Of a DNA stretch of 64,000 bases, positions 11,801-20,116 are shown piece by piece. The DNA is from Neoscytalidium dimidiatum (taxonomy: Eukaryota > Ascomycota > Dothideomycetes > Botryosphaeriales > Botryosphaeriaceae): NCBI GenBank assembly GCA_037367355.1, contig CM074698.1, forward strand, positions 2,170,001 to 2,234,000, read 5' to 3'. How positions within the stretch are numbered: the first letter of the stretch is position 1; each line of letters starts with the position of its first letter. The translations under genes were made by a program, and so were the position numbers. The notes beneath the pieces are model-generated. The model did not search any database, was not told the origin of the DNA, and saw only the letters and a list, made by a program, of their open reading frames with translations.

Positions 11801-12430
11801 GTAGGGGTTGCAGCATGCTTGCCGTTGGCCTTGGTTTTGGCAGGCGATGATTTGGGTGTTTCGGTTCTTGCGGACGGCTGTGAGGTTTTGTTCGGGGCGG
11901 AGCGGGCGGGTTTCTTTGAACCAAAGAAAGCAGAGGCGGTAGTGGCGTCACCCTCGGGCGACGGCTCGCGCTTCCTAGCACATATGAGGAAATGGCGACA
12001 GAGCAGGACTGTAGCAGCACTCACGCTGGTTTCTTCGGCGTAACCTTCTTTGGGGTTGTCTTCTTCGGCCTGTAGAAATATTAGTTTGGCCGAAGCGCAG
12101 AACCAGATGCTGTCGGCTTACGGCTCTTCTTCATCATCCGAGTCTTCCACCACCTTGCGCGCTGGCCTGCCTCTCTTCTTTGCAGGCTTTGCCTGCGAGC
12201 GACTAGCGTGAGCTTTGGAGGACGTGGCGGCTCAGTGAAGTTGACTGCAATCAACGATATGGCTGATGAAAACAGTGTTGCATCAAGTATTTGGGGGCAA
12301 TTGGAGGCAACAGGAACGTTCTATACTGTACAGTATAGAGAAAGGCAAGCGCGCAACATACCTCCTCCTTGGGTTTCGCAGGCTTGGCGGCCGGCTTGCC
12401 GCCAAAAAAAGATCTGATATCGGCAGGCAT
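8886..12430 (-). CDS. RFC1: Replication factor C subunit 1 (clamp-loader large subunit)
   Basis: Five exons (12430-12362, 12192-12122, 12069-12025, 11974-9263, 9201-8886) give 1070 residues. The large subunit of the RFC complex loads PCNA onto primed DNA in the nucleus. The N-terminus MPADIRSFFGGKP contains the FF motif of a PCNA-interacting peptide, followed by a long acidic/basic disordered region. A BRCT domain lies at about residues 336-413. The AAA+ module follows, with the Walker A motif GPPGIGKTT at about 543-551 and LVLIMDEVDGM as Walker B. The RFC1-specific C-terminal domain leads into a Lys/Glu-rich tail (PKKKPAPKKKTK...GKGRAKK). The first three exons are short and easily missed; without them the FF motif is lost. 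The last intron falls just before YNLQSHPIPFMKAS, a conserved RFC1 stretch. The gene is transcribed divergently from MRPL16. Confidence 0.95.
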
Positions 12431-12797
12431 GGCTGCGATTGGCGACGTTACTCCCTCAAGTCCCGGAATTCAGTGGGTGGTGGGTGGTGGCGTGGAGAGG
12501 TTGCAAGACGCCTCTTGGAACGGGCTGGCGGGCGGCACGTCTACGCGTGAATCGATGATGTCGCGCGCGCGTCGAGGCACTGGCGGCCGAGCGGGCAGGC
12601 GCGCGGCAGCTCCGACCTGTTTCTCCGATCGCTGGCCCGAGCGTCCTGGAAATCGTGAAGCCGCAGCTCGCTCGACCTTCGCGCTTCTACGGGTCCATCC
12701 GCCATGCCTCCCCCAAGACTATGCCCTAGCTTCGGGGCTCAATTGCGGCGAGGCCTCGCTCAAGCTCCCGCGAGACCCCAATGCCGTACTACTCCCT
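12431..12797. promoter_or_regulatory. Divergent RFC1 / MRPL16 intergenic promoter
   Basis: These 367 bases separate the two start codons, so both promoters and leaders must fit here. The MRPL16 frame is open upstream of its chosen ATG across much of this stretch, but that sequence has no homology-like features. An out-of-frame ATG with a short frame (near 12704-12729) precedes the MRPL16 start. Confidence 0.6.
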
Positions 12798-13546
12798 ATG
12801 TTCATCGCCTCCGCCACCGCTGATGCCAACCTCACAGTCCTCCACAGTGTCCGCACCACCGCCGCACACCCGCCAGTCGCTCCCTCCGCCATCCTAGGAC
12901 CCGCTCTCGCCTCGCGTCCTTTTAGCACTACTAGCCCGCGGCTCGATTGGCTTCTCCCGCGGTCGGGTCACAACAAGAAGGACCGCAAGGGCCGACCGCG
13001 CGTGCCCACTGGTGGTTCAGTGCGCGGCACCACTGTTGTCTGGGGCGATTATGGCATTCGTCTCAAGGACCATGACCGTCGCATCTCTGCCAAACAGCTG
13101 AAGATTGCCGAAGATACCATCCGAAAGCGTCTTCGTGGCCTGAAGTTCCGCCTGTACATGCGTATTTCTGCGAACATCGGCGTATACACTTCTGGAAATG
13201 AGTCCCGTATGGGTAAGGGAAAGGGTAGCTTTGATCACTGGGCCAGCAGAGTGGCTGTGAGCAAGATCATCTTTGAGTTGAAGGGCGAGATACACGAGCA
13301 AGTCGTGAGAGACGCGTTCAGGCTGGCTGGCAACAAGCTGCCAGGTATGAAGCTGCCTAAAGAACCAGTTACAATGCGCCGCTAATTCCACTAGGCCTAT
13401 ACGAATTTGTGAGGAAAGGCGACCCTCCAGTCATGGGTATTACAAAGCTTGGCAACGGAATCACAGAAGAGGACTTGAAGAGACCCCGCAAGAAGCTGCC
13501 TCTCGAGGCCACTGCTGAGAGGATATCCGCGACCACTCCTCCCTAG
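12798..13546 (+). CDS. MRPL16: Mitochondrial large-subunit ribosomal protein L16 (uL16m)
   Basis: Two exons (12798-13344, 13395-13546) give 232 residues. The N-terminus (MFIASATADANLTVLHSVRT ... RPFSTTSPRLDW) is basic and hydroxylated, as expected for mitochondrial import. The uL16 core follows: KDRKGRPRVPTGGSVRGTT, WGDYGIRLKDHDRRISAKQL, MRISANIGVYTSGNESRMGK, then GKGSFDHWASRVAVSKIIFE and RDAFRLAGNKLPG. A 50-nt intron splits the Gly of LPG|LYEFVRKGDPP. Reading through it would give a false end, and exon 2 restores the family ending. The start was chosen because this ATG gives a normal-length import signal; upstream in-frame ATGs lie close to or within RFC1 exon 1. The protein is part of the peptidyl-transferase region of the mitoribosome. 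Confidence 0.9.
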
Positions 13547-13850
13547 ATCTGCACAATCTTTAGCACTGTGAAAATAACGAATACCACTGGCGTTTTGTGT
13601 GAATGAGTAACTAAATCTTGAGATTCCGCTACGAAAAGTAAGAATACTAATTTACAAAGTCACGAGGAGCGTCGCGTCAGGTTTTCCCTAGACCTATCTT
13701 TACGAGATATATATAGTGCTTCCATTTACAACCGGTCTATGAAGTAGTGATAAGAAGAGTCGTCAATCGTTAAATGGATATAATGCCAACAAATGAGGTC
13801 ATGAGAGTCGTCAACCATATTATGTCCTCCGATCATACAATACCACCCAA
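13547..13850. other. Convergent 3' spacer
   Basis: 304 AT-rich bases between the stop of MRPL16 (plus) and the stop of the low-complexity gene (minus). It should hold both 3' ends. Nothing else is seen. Confidence 0.6.
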
Positions 13851-16592
13851 CTAACGTACATGGGTCGGTTTTGACCCAACAGGCGGAATGAAACTCGCGA
13901 TCTCCGACGTATCCATGTCAGAAAGGAGGCGACGTCCAGGAACATCGCCCCTACGCCATCCACTACCGGCCACACCCTTGCCCTTATTCGGATTCGTTCT
14001 CATGGGGATAGATTCGAAGGTCCCTCCACCTCTTCTCCACGGCTCTCGCCGTGGTTCGGGCCTGGGTGGAAACGCCGCTCTGTCTCCAGGTGTCCGACTG
14101 CGACTCCAGCCTCGCCGCCAACCTCTCCTGGGGCCTGGGCCGAACTCACCATCACTCTCCACGTGAAATCCCTCGCCGATGTCATCATCGTCCACCCACT
14201 CCTCACCACCTTCGTCCCCACTAAACAGCCACTCCCTCTCGCCCCGCGCATCCACGGGGCGTATGCCCCCTCTCCTGCCAGCGCTTCTCATCCTCTCAAA
14301 TCCCGAACTGGCGCCACTCATCATTCTCCGCCCGAGGCTGGGTCTTACGCCTGCCATCACCTGCTCCCTCTCTATCCGATCCCTTTCCCTCCACTTCCTC
14401 TCCTTCTCCTCCCTCTTCTTTGCCCTGCGCCTCCTCCTCTCCATCCGCTCCTCCCACAACCTCTCCTGCACCTGCTTCTCCACCTCCCACTTGATCGCCT
14501 GCGACACCACCTTCTTCACGCCCGCGGCGCACAGCCCCACCGCCGCCGTTCCCAACGCACACCCCGCAACCTCGGAGGGCGTGCGCGGCGCCCGCAAGGT
14601 GCTGAGCGCACCAGAACCGCTGGGTGGAGGCGGCGCAGCCGGACGTGCCGGAGATTTCGAATGATCATGCTTCTTCTTGCGATGTTTGCGCTGCTGAGCA
14701 GCCGCGGCAGCGGCGGCGGCGGCGGCAGCGGCAGCGGCAGCATCGGCGTCGATATCGCGCGGCCAACCGCGATTTCTCGCGTTCGGATGGGGCGAATGGC
14801 CAGGTTTCCGCGCAGGCGACCAGTCCCTCCACCCATCATCATCATCATCATCACCATCATCGTAACCATCCTCCTCCTCCCCCCCCTCCACCGTCTCATC
14901 GTACAGCTCCGACGGCGGCGGATCCCACGCCGTCGCGCCGCCCCTCTTCCCCGGGGCCCTCCCCCGTCCACCGGCGCCGCCGCCGCCGCCGATCCGCTCC
15001 GCCCCCTTCCTCCGCGCGCGCGCCCTCCGCGCGTGGTCGAAGAAGCCCCGCTGGCCCCTCACGAACCCGTCCGCGTCGACGTCGCCCTCCCCGCCGCTGA
15101 ACGTGCGGATCGAGCTGACCTCCCAGCCGGGGCTCCACAGCACCTCCTCGCCCCTCCCCGCGCCCCTCGCCCTCACCCCATCCTCCTCCCCGTCCCCGTC
15201 CTCCTCGATCCCGTTCGCCTTGCTCCGCAACGACACCTCCGTCCCGTTCACCGCCGCCGCCGGCGGGCCCTCATCCCCGTCCCCGTCCCCGTCCCCGTCC
15301 CCGTCCCCCCCGCCGTACTCGTACCCATCCTCCAGCTCCCCGATCTCCCCGACCCCCTCGTCCGACCCCACGGGCCCCCCGCTCCTGCGCTCCGTTGTCG
15401 GCGGCGGCGGCGGCGAAAACGCCGGCGGGCTCGACTCCGCGCGCCTCGCTCCACCACCTCCTCTACCACCGCCGCCGGTGGTGGTAGTCGGCTGCTTCAC
15501 GTACGCAAAGTCCGTCGCGTCGGACACAGCCGCCGCCGCCGCCTCGCCACGCGTCTTCTTCCTCGGCGCGGGCGCGCCGGCGGCGTAGGACGAGCTGGTG
15601 GCGGTGGTGGTGGTGGTGGTGACGGCGGAGCCGGAGGGATGGTGGCGCGGGTTGCGCTTGCGGTTGCGGCGGAGGGCGTCGGGGACGTGGGTGGGTGTGG
15701 TAGCGGCGGCGGCAGCGGCCGAGGAGGTGGAAGGTTTGTCGCTGGTTGGGGGTTTTGGTGGAGGAGGATGACGATGATGATGATGATGATGATGATGGTA
15801 ATGCGGAGGGAAGGGGTTGTTGGTGTTGGGGCGGGGCCGGGGGTCGCGGCCGCGTGGCTCGGAGTCGTAGGAGAGGGTGTCGTCGGCGGTTGGGGGCGCG
15901 TGGTAGTGGTGGTGTTGTGGGGGGTAAGCGGGATAGGGGTGGGGGTGAGGGTGCCCGTGGTGCCGGTTGCTGGCGTGGTGGTGGTGGTAGTTGTGATGGC
16001 GGGCACCCATGGGGGGGCGGGGGATCTCGAATTGCGGTTCGTCCGGGTCGAGCGGGATGGGAGGCGGGGACAGGTCGGCCGGGTCGATGTCGAAGTAGAG
16101 GTCGTCGTCGATGACGGGTTTCTCGTCGGTCGGGAAGGAGACGAAGGAGGGTGATGGGTTGGGTTTGCGCTTGGGGCGATTGCGCCGCTGGTCGCGGTAG
16201 TAGAAGGGGTTGTGGTAGTAGTCGTCTATATTGCCGTTGGGCCCGCGGCGCGGGCGGTGCTGGTGGAGGTGGGTGTTGTAGTATGGAGGCGGTTCGTCCT
16301 CCAGGTCGTCGACGTCGGCTTCGTCGGCCAGGTCTTTGTGGTAGTGGCGACGCGGGTTGCGGTGAGGATCGCGGTGGTGAGGAGGAGAGTGAAGGTGAGG
16401 GTGAGGGTGAGGGTGTTGTTTCCTTTTGTCCCCTATGCTGCCGTTTGGTAGTCTGTGATGGCGTTGGTCACGCTGGTGGTTGATGTTGTGGTGATCTGGT
16501 TCGGGTTGAGTTGTTTGTTCTTCTTCCTCTGCGGTATTTTCACTCTGGTGTTTGATTCCCAGGGTTTCAAGTCGCTTTTTGATACAGTCCAT
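13851..16592 (-). CDS. Low-complexity protein of unknown function with a C-terminal basic coiled coil
   Basis: One uninterrupted frame of 913 codons starts MDCIKKRLETLGIKHQ. I do not recognise the protein. The first third is rich in His, Pro and Asp, with His runs near residues 200-235 and 265-275. The middle has a Gly-Asp repeat near 430 encoded by a GTCCCC-type microsatellite, and an Ala run near 617-634 next to a Lys-rich patch. From about 660 the sequence looks more ordered: a small-residue hydrophobic stretch (VAGCALGTAAVGLCAAGV) leads into a strongly charged helix (ERMERRRRRAKKREEKERKW), likely a coiled coil. The C-terminus ends SEIASFIPPVGSKPTHVR. Reasons to accept the frame are its length, the sensible start, and the ordered N- and C-terminal segments. 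The long antisense frame looks like a by-product of the same repeats. One or more introns could remove some of the repeats. Confidence 0.65.
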   Translation of the reverse strand: MDCIKKRLETLGIKHQSENTAEEEEQTTQPEPDHHNINHQRDQRHHRLPNGSIGDKRKQHPHPHPHLHSPPHHRDPHRNPRRHYHKDLADEADVDDLEDEPPPYYNTHLHQHRPRRGPNGNIDDYYHNPFYYRDQRRNRPKRKPNPSPSFVSFPTDEKPVIDDDLYFDIDPADLSPPPIPLDPDEPQFEIPRPPMGARHHNYHHHHASNRHHGHPHPHPYPAYPPQHHHYHAPPTADDTLSYDSEPRGRDPRPRPNTNNPFPPHYHHHHHHHHRHPPPPKPPTSDKPSTSSAAAAAATTPTHVPDALRRNRKRNPRHHPSGSAVTTTTTTATSSSYAAGAPAPRKKTRGEAAAAAVSDATDFAYVKQPTTTTGGGGRGGGGARRAESSPPAFSPPPPPTTERRSGGPVGSDEGVGEIGELEDGYEYGGGDGDGDGDGDGDEGPPAAAVNGTEVSLRSKANGIEEDGDGEEDGVRARGAGRGEEVLWSPGWEVSSIRTFSGGEGDVDADGFVRGQRGFFDHARRARARRKGAERIGGGGGAGGRGRAPGKRGGATAWDPPPSELYDETVEGGEEEDGYDDGDDDDDDGWRDWSPARKPGHSPHPNARNRGWPRDIDADAAAAAAAAAAAAAAAQQRKHRKKKHDHSKSPARPAAPPPPSGSGALSTLRAPRTPSEVAGCALGTAAVGLCAAGVKKVVSQAIKWEVEKQVQERLWEERMERRRRRAKKREEKERKWRERDRIEREQVMAGVRPSLGRRMMSGASSGFERMRSAGRRGGIRPVDARGEREWLFSGDEGGEEWVDDDDIGEGFHVESDGEFGPGPRRGWRRGWSRSRTPGDRAAFPPRPEPRREPWRRGGGTFESIPMRTNPNKGKGVAGSGWRRGDVPGRRLLSDMDTSEIASFIPPVGSKPTHVR

Positions 16593-16748
16593 TGGTGTCG
16601 CAGTAAGTGTTGGGGTGCGCGCATTGATTGTTTAAGCTGAAGTTGCTATGATAGAACCCCCCGGTTGGCAGGTGAAGTAGTATCGTGTATGTCCCAACAC
16701 ATGACTGCCCAATTGACGAGGGTTCGATGGTGATGGCGGTTCGGGGCG

Positions 16749-16750
<2 letters not shown>

Positions 16751-16796
<46 letters not shown>
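16751..16796. repeat. GGTCGT hexanucleotide microsatellite
   Basis: Between seven and eight perfect units of GGTCGT, about 160 bases upstream of the ATG of the low-complexity gene and so probably in its leader or promoter. Confidence 0.9.
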
Positions 16797-16798
<2 letters not shown>

Positions 16799-18350
16799 GT
16801 GGCATTCTCTCGGGGATATCATGCGGGCGGAGGTCGAGGGGTGAAGATGGTGATGGGGGTTATATGTCGCGAATCGCGCAATCACTGATTTAAAAGCATT
16901 ACTTCTCTAGAAAGTGCACACAAGAACTGAAGCATCAAGAGCGAAAGAGAGTGACAGGGAGGGAGCGGACGGGAAGGTAAGCAGGAGGAGAGACAGGAAG
17001 GTTGGTGGAGGAGCACGAAGGCAATCAGGGACGTGGCAATGCATTGGTGTGAACGTGACTGATGCAATGACGCAGATGGATCGAGACGTCGACTTGCACG
17101 CACGCAGGCCGAATTTACAAGGCGAGCCCCAGGCGATAGGTGTAGCAATAGAGTTTAGCAGAGGTCCCTTCGGCCCTGCTGGTTGGGCTATGCTGCAGCT
17201 CCGGAGCGCGGATGAGAGTGGCTGCATTGCCGTATACCACTAATGCCGTAGCTGCAGCTTCACCGATATTTCGCCCGCCACCATAACAGGCAGATGACCG
17301 TACCTTTTCTGGACCGCGTAAGCCGCAAATCGGCCGTCCGTAAGTATCGCAGCCGTCCTATTTTTGGTATTCTTTTCATTTCTTTTTTTTTTTTCTTGAC
17401 GACAGAAGGGGGCGCCGGAGATTTCGTTCTCTGCGCAAGCTCTTTCTCGCGGCTGTCGCGCGGATGAGCGCGTAGGTACGTTCTCAGCTTGCGCACGCTG
17501 GACACACCTGTGACAGCGGCCAGAGGCATTCATCCGGACGGGCTTAGTGGGATGTGACTGCATTGACTAGAAGTCGGAAGAATGCTTCAGCTACGCGCAA
17601 TCCGTAAGATGGCCGCTGCGATCGCGATTCGGAGCAGCTTGGGAGTGGCTGGGGTGAGATTGCGAGGTGATGAGGGGTGGGAGTGAGGGGTGAGGGGTAT
17701 GTAGCCAACCCTCTCGGCCCTGTGAAATGTCGTTCGTACCGCTGAGCATCGTCACATAAGCCTCCATTGTACGCATGTACGCGCCATTGTTACTCGGTAC
17801 AGTTACAAAGCGCATCGTCTCCAGCATACGCCTAAGTGACCCGGCATTGACGATCATGAGAGTGGTAATCTATGTACAGTACAATCCCCACGGACCAGGT
17901 AAAGGCCGATCAACCGCGCCGTCGCGAGTCGCTCCGAACAAAAAGTCAGGCCTCCTATTATCACACAGCATTTGACGTCACTGGACCCTGTGCATCTGCA
18001 CCGCCTTCCATGTGACCTTCAAGCATTCTGCCCGACCTATCGTGTCATATACGTGGACGATCCCCAGGCCATTGTAAGCGCTGCGCAGATGCACCCCGAT
18101 GCAGACGCAGTGCAATCCCACGTGGGAAGCTGAGACAACCCTTCGCTTCGGCCGCAACGGTCCTCGCAAAGAGACGCCGAACCTATCCTAACGGACCCTT
18201 CGACTCCAGAACCCAACTCTCTGCATATCGCAATGCGACCTCAATGACTCGGGAAAAGCTCCGTTCAAGACGCTGCAACTTTCGAGAACTCTCTGTGGGG
18301 AAGTCGTCGCTGAGAGGTCAGATTCCAAATGTATTGAAACACCAGGCTTA

Positions 18351-18443
18351 TTTCATAGGCAGTGGTAGCAGTCATCCGGACATGAGTGTCCAGCGATATG
18401 CGTAACGTTTACATCCGGACCAACGCTTCAACCGCCTATGAAA
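18351..18443. repeat. Foldback repeat, copy B
   Basis: The ends are perfect inverted repeats: TTTCATAGGC at 18351-18360 and GCCTATGAAA at 18434-18443. Inside each arm the family core appears in diverged form (GCAGTCATCCGGACATGAGT on the left; ACATCCGGACCAACGCTTCA on the right). About 93 bases in total, matching copy A in length and layout. Confidence 0.75.
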
Positions 18444-18455
18444 CGATCTGAATGT

Positions 18456-18520
18456 CAGGACATCCCCGTCCGGACGGCTGCTTCAACTGCCTATGAGATG
18501 ACCTGACTGCTGCAATACTT
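18456..18520. repeat. Solitary right arm of the foldback repeat
   Basis: A single arm with the core CCCCGTCCGGACGGCTGCTT, then CAACTGCCTATGAGATGACC and TGCTGCAATACTTTT. Its matching left arm is absent, so it is a fragment or shares the left arm of copy B. The flank beyond CTGCC also matches copies C and D, showing the terminal repeat is longer than the hairpin core. Confidence 0.65.
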
Positions 18521-18599
18521 TTCGAAATGAGGAAGTTGATTTGCTGTGGTTGTTCCCGCACAATCCCGTGAAACCGACTACGGAGTGGGTTCTAAACAT

Positions 18600-18720
18600 A
18601 TTACAACGACCAGACCACGTCGCATGGGCAGTTGAAGCAGTCGTCCGGACGTAAATGTGCAAGGATATCAATAACATCCACGTCGGGACCACTGCTTCGA
18701 CTGCCTACAATACGACCTGG
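18600..18720. repeat. Foldback repeat, copy C
   Basis: The left arm runs from about 18600 (TTACAACGACCAGACCACGT, then GGGCAGTTGAAGCAGTCGTC, CGGACGTAAATG). The right arm has CACGTCGGGACCACTGCTTC, then GACTGCCTACAATACGACCT. The arms pair through the core with scattered mismatches around a spacer of about 15 bases. Confidence 0.75.
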
Positions 18721-18767
18721 GTGGTATCGTGATATTACAACGGACAGGGTCGGTTTATCGTGGTTAT

Positions 18768-18796
18768 TCCCGCAGTCGCGTCCGAACGACTGCGGA
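18768..18796. repeat. Short palindrome between foldback copies C and D
   Basis: CCGCAGTCG and CGACTGCGG are perfect 9-bp inverted arms around an 8-base centre (CGTCCGAA). The centre is related to the family core CGTCCGGACG, so this looks like a shortened member of the same family. Confidence 0.7.
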
Positions 18797-18814
18797 TTTA
18801 GCCCCAAACAAGCA

Positions 18815-18925
18815 CATTACAACGTCCAGATCACGCTATATGGACAGTAGAAGCAGTCGCCCGAACGTAAATGCCCAAAATATCAGTGACCTTCACGTCC
18901 GGACGACTGCTTCGCCTCCGCACGC
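18815..18925. repeat. Foldback repeat, copy D
   Basis: The left arm has CATTACAACGTCCAGATCAC, then GACAGTAGAAGCAGTCGCCC and GAACGTAAATG. The right arm has CTTCACGTCCGGACGACTGC, then TTCGCCTCC. Copies C and D sit in the same order and context about 214 bases apart (both preceded by TGGTTNTTCCCGCA), so a unit of that size was duplicated in tandem before the copies diverged. Confidence 0.75.
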
Positions 18926-19024
18926 GCACTGTTATTCGCTGTTGCAATACTTTGGAACACAGCCGCTTGACCGTTACACCAATGATCCCTTTTCCGTACT
19001 GGACTAGTAGTCGCATGCTGAGCC

Positions 19025-20116
19025 CTACTCAACGAAATCCAGGCTTCCTTTGCCCACGGTTGAGGCCGTAGCATCCGGGCCCTTCTGTTGCCGCAACTTC
19101 TCCTCGAACTTCGCAAACTCCTTGATGGCGACCTCCTCTTCCTGGTCCATCACCTGCTCAACGCCCTTCACCTCCTCTATGTAATGGGAAAGCATGCTCT
19201 CGATCCCATTCTTGAGCGTTACGGTGCTGGAGTCGCAAGTCCGGCACGCGCCCCTCAGCTTCAGCAGGACGATCCCATCGTGGAACCCCCTGAACTCGAT
19301 ATCGCCGCCGTCGTCCTGGATCGCGGGCCGGATGCGCGTCTCCAGCAGCTCCTTGATCATGCCGACGACCTCGTCGTCATCCTCGTTGTACGCGAGGCTG
19401 TCCTCGGCGCTCTCCTGGCCCGGCCCGGCCTGCCCCTGCGAAACCGTCACCATGGGCTGGCCCGACGCGACGTGCTCGCTGATCAGGCTGAACACCTCGG
19501 GCTTGATGTGCGCCCACGGCACGGAGCTGTCCTTGGTGACGGTGATGTAGTCGGCCCCGAAGAAGACGGACGTGATGCCGTCCACGTTGAGCAGCTTGGC
19601 CGCCAGCGGCGACGGGTACGGCGGCGCCAGCGTCGAGCGCGGGTTCATGTACTCGAGGAAGGTGGACGGGAAGTCTTCCGGAAGCACGCGCGTGTTGGGG
19701 TTGAATTTGAGGGCCTGGTGCGTTGCGGCGTCAGTTGCGGGGGCCGCTTTCACTTTCAATAGTACGGCGCGCTAGTGCGCGGATGGAGTGCATTGGCTTG
19801 ACCAATGCCTTCTGAATGAACAGAAAGCCATCTTAGAAAATTAGAAACTTACATCAGGGTTGGGCGTGTTCTCAGTCTGAATGAACATTGTCCGCCGGCT
19901 TTGGACGGCCCCGAATCGTGTCGCATTGCTAGCAGAGTACGCGGACGGACTCGGCCTATGCCGGATTGACGCAAAAGAAGCGGGCGATGATGTTTGGTGA
20001 AGGCATCTCTGCGCGGGCCTGGCTGTGGCAATTCTTGCAACTGTCCGCGAACTGGCGGTCGGTCTGGCTCTCGAAAGCGCGCGGATGGCTGTCCTCGGCA
20101 CAGCGGTAGTCGTCAT
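19025..20116 (-). CDS. NFU1: Mitochondrial NFU1-type iron-sulfur cluster scaffold/carrier
   Basis: Two exons (20116-19853, 19714-19025) separated by a 138-nt intron encode 317 residues. The protein delivers Fe-S clusters to mitochondrial client enzymes such as lipoate synthase and respiratory complexes (family knowledge). The first 75 or so residues are Arg/Ser/Ala-rich without acids, an import signal. The Nfu N-terminal domain begins at MFIQTENTPNPD (about residue 77) and runs to about 175. An acidic linker (about 175-200) follows, then the NifU C-terminal domain with the cluster-binding pair in GACRTCDSST (Cys 245 and 248). The tail (EEVAIKEFAKFEEKLRQQ...) is a fungal extension. Both junctions are phase 0, and the splice joins TPNPD to ALKFNPN, a conserved NFU1 stretch. 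The foldback repeat cluster begins less than 100 bases past the stop. Confidence 0.94.

Larger units (their letters stand above)
16593..19024. other. 2.4-kb spacer with microsatellite and foldback repeats
   Basis: The left end should hold the promoter of the low-complexity gene and includes a GGTCGT hexamer array (16751-16796). The right third (18351-18970) is a cluster of inverted repeats just beyond the NFU1 stop. Between them I see only short frames without motifs and a T run near 17384-17396. Confidence 0.65.

Noticed and set aside
14163..16154. 663-codon plus-strand frame opposite the low-complexity gene
   Set aside because: It consists of translated microsatellites (Arg, Pro, Gly, Val runs) mirroring the minus-strand repeats and has no ordered segment.
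18351..18970. CRISPR-like array
   Set aside because: The repeats are inverted and diverged with irregular spacing, and the host is a eukaryote; a foldback element family explains them better.
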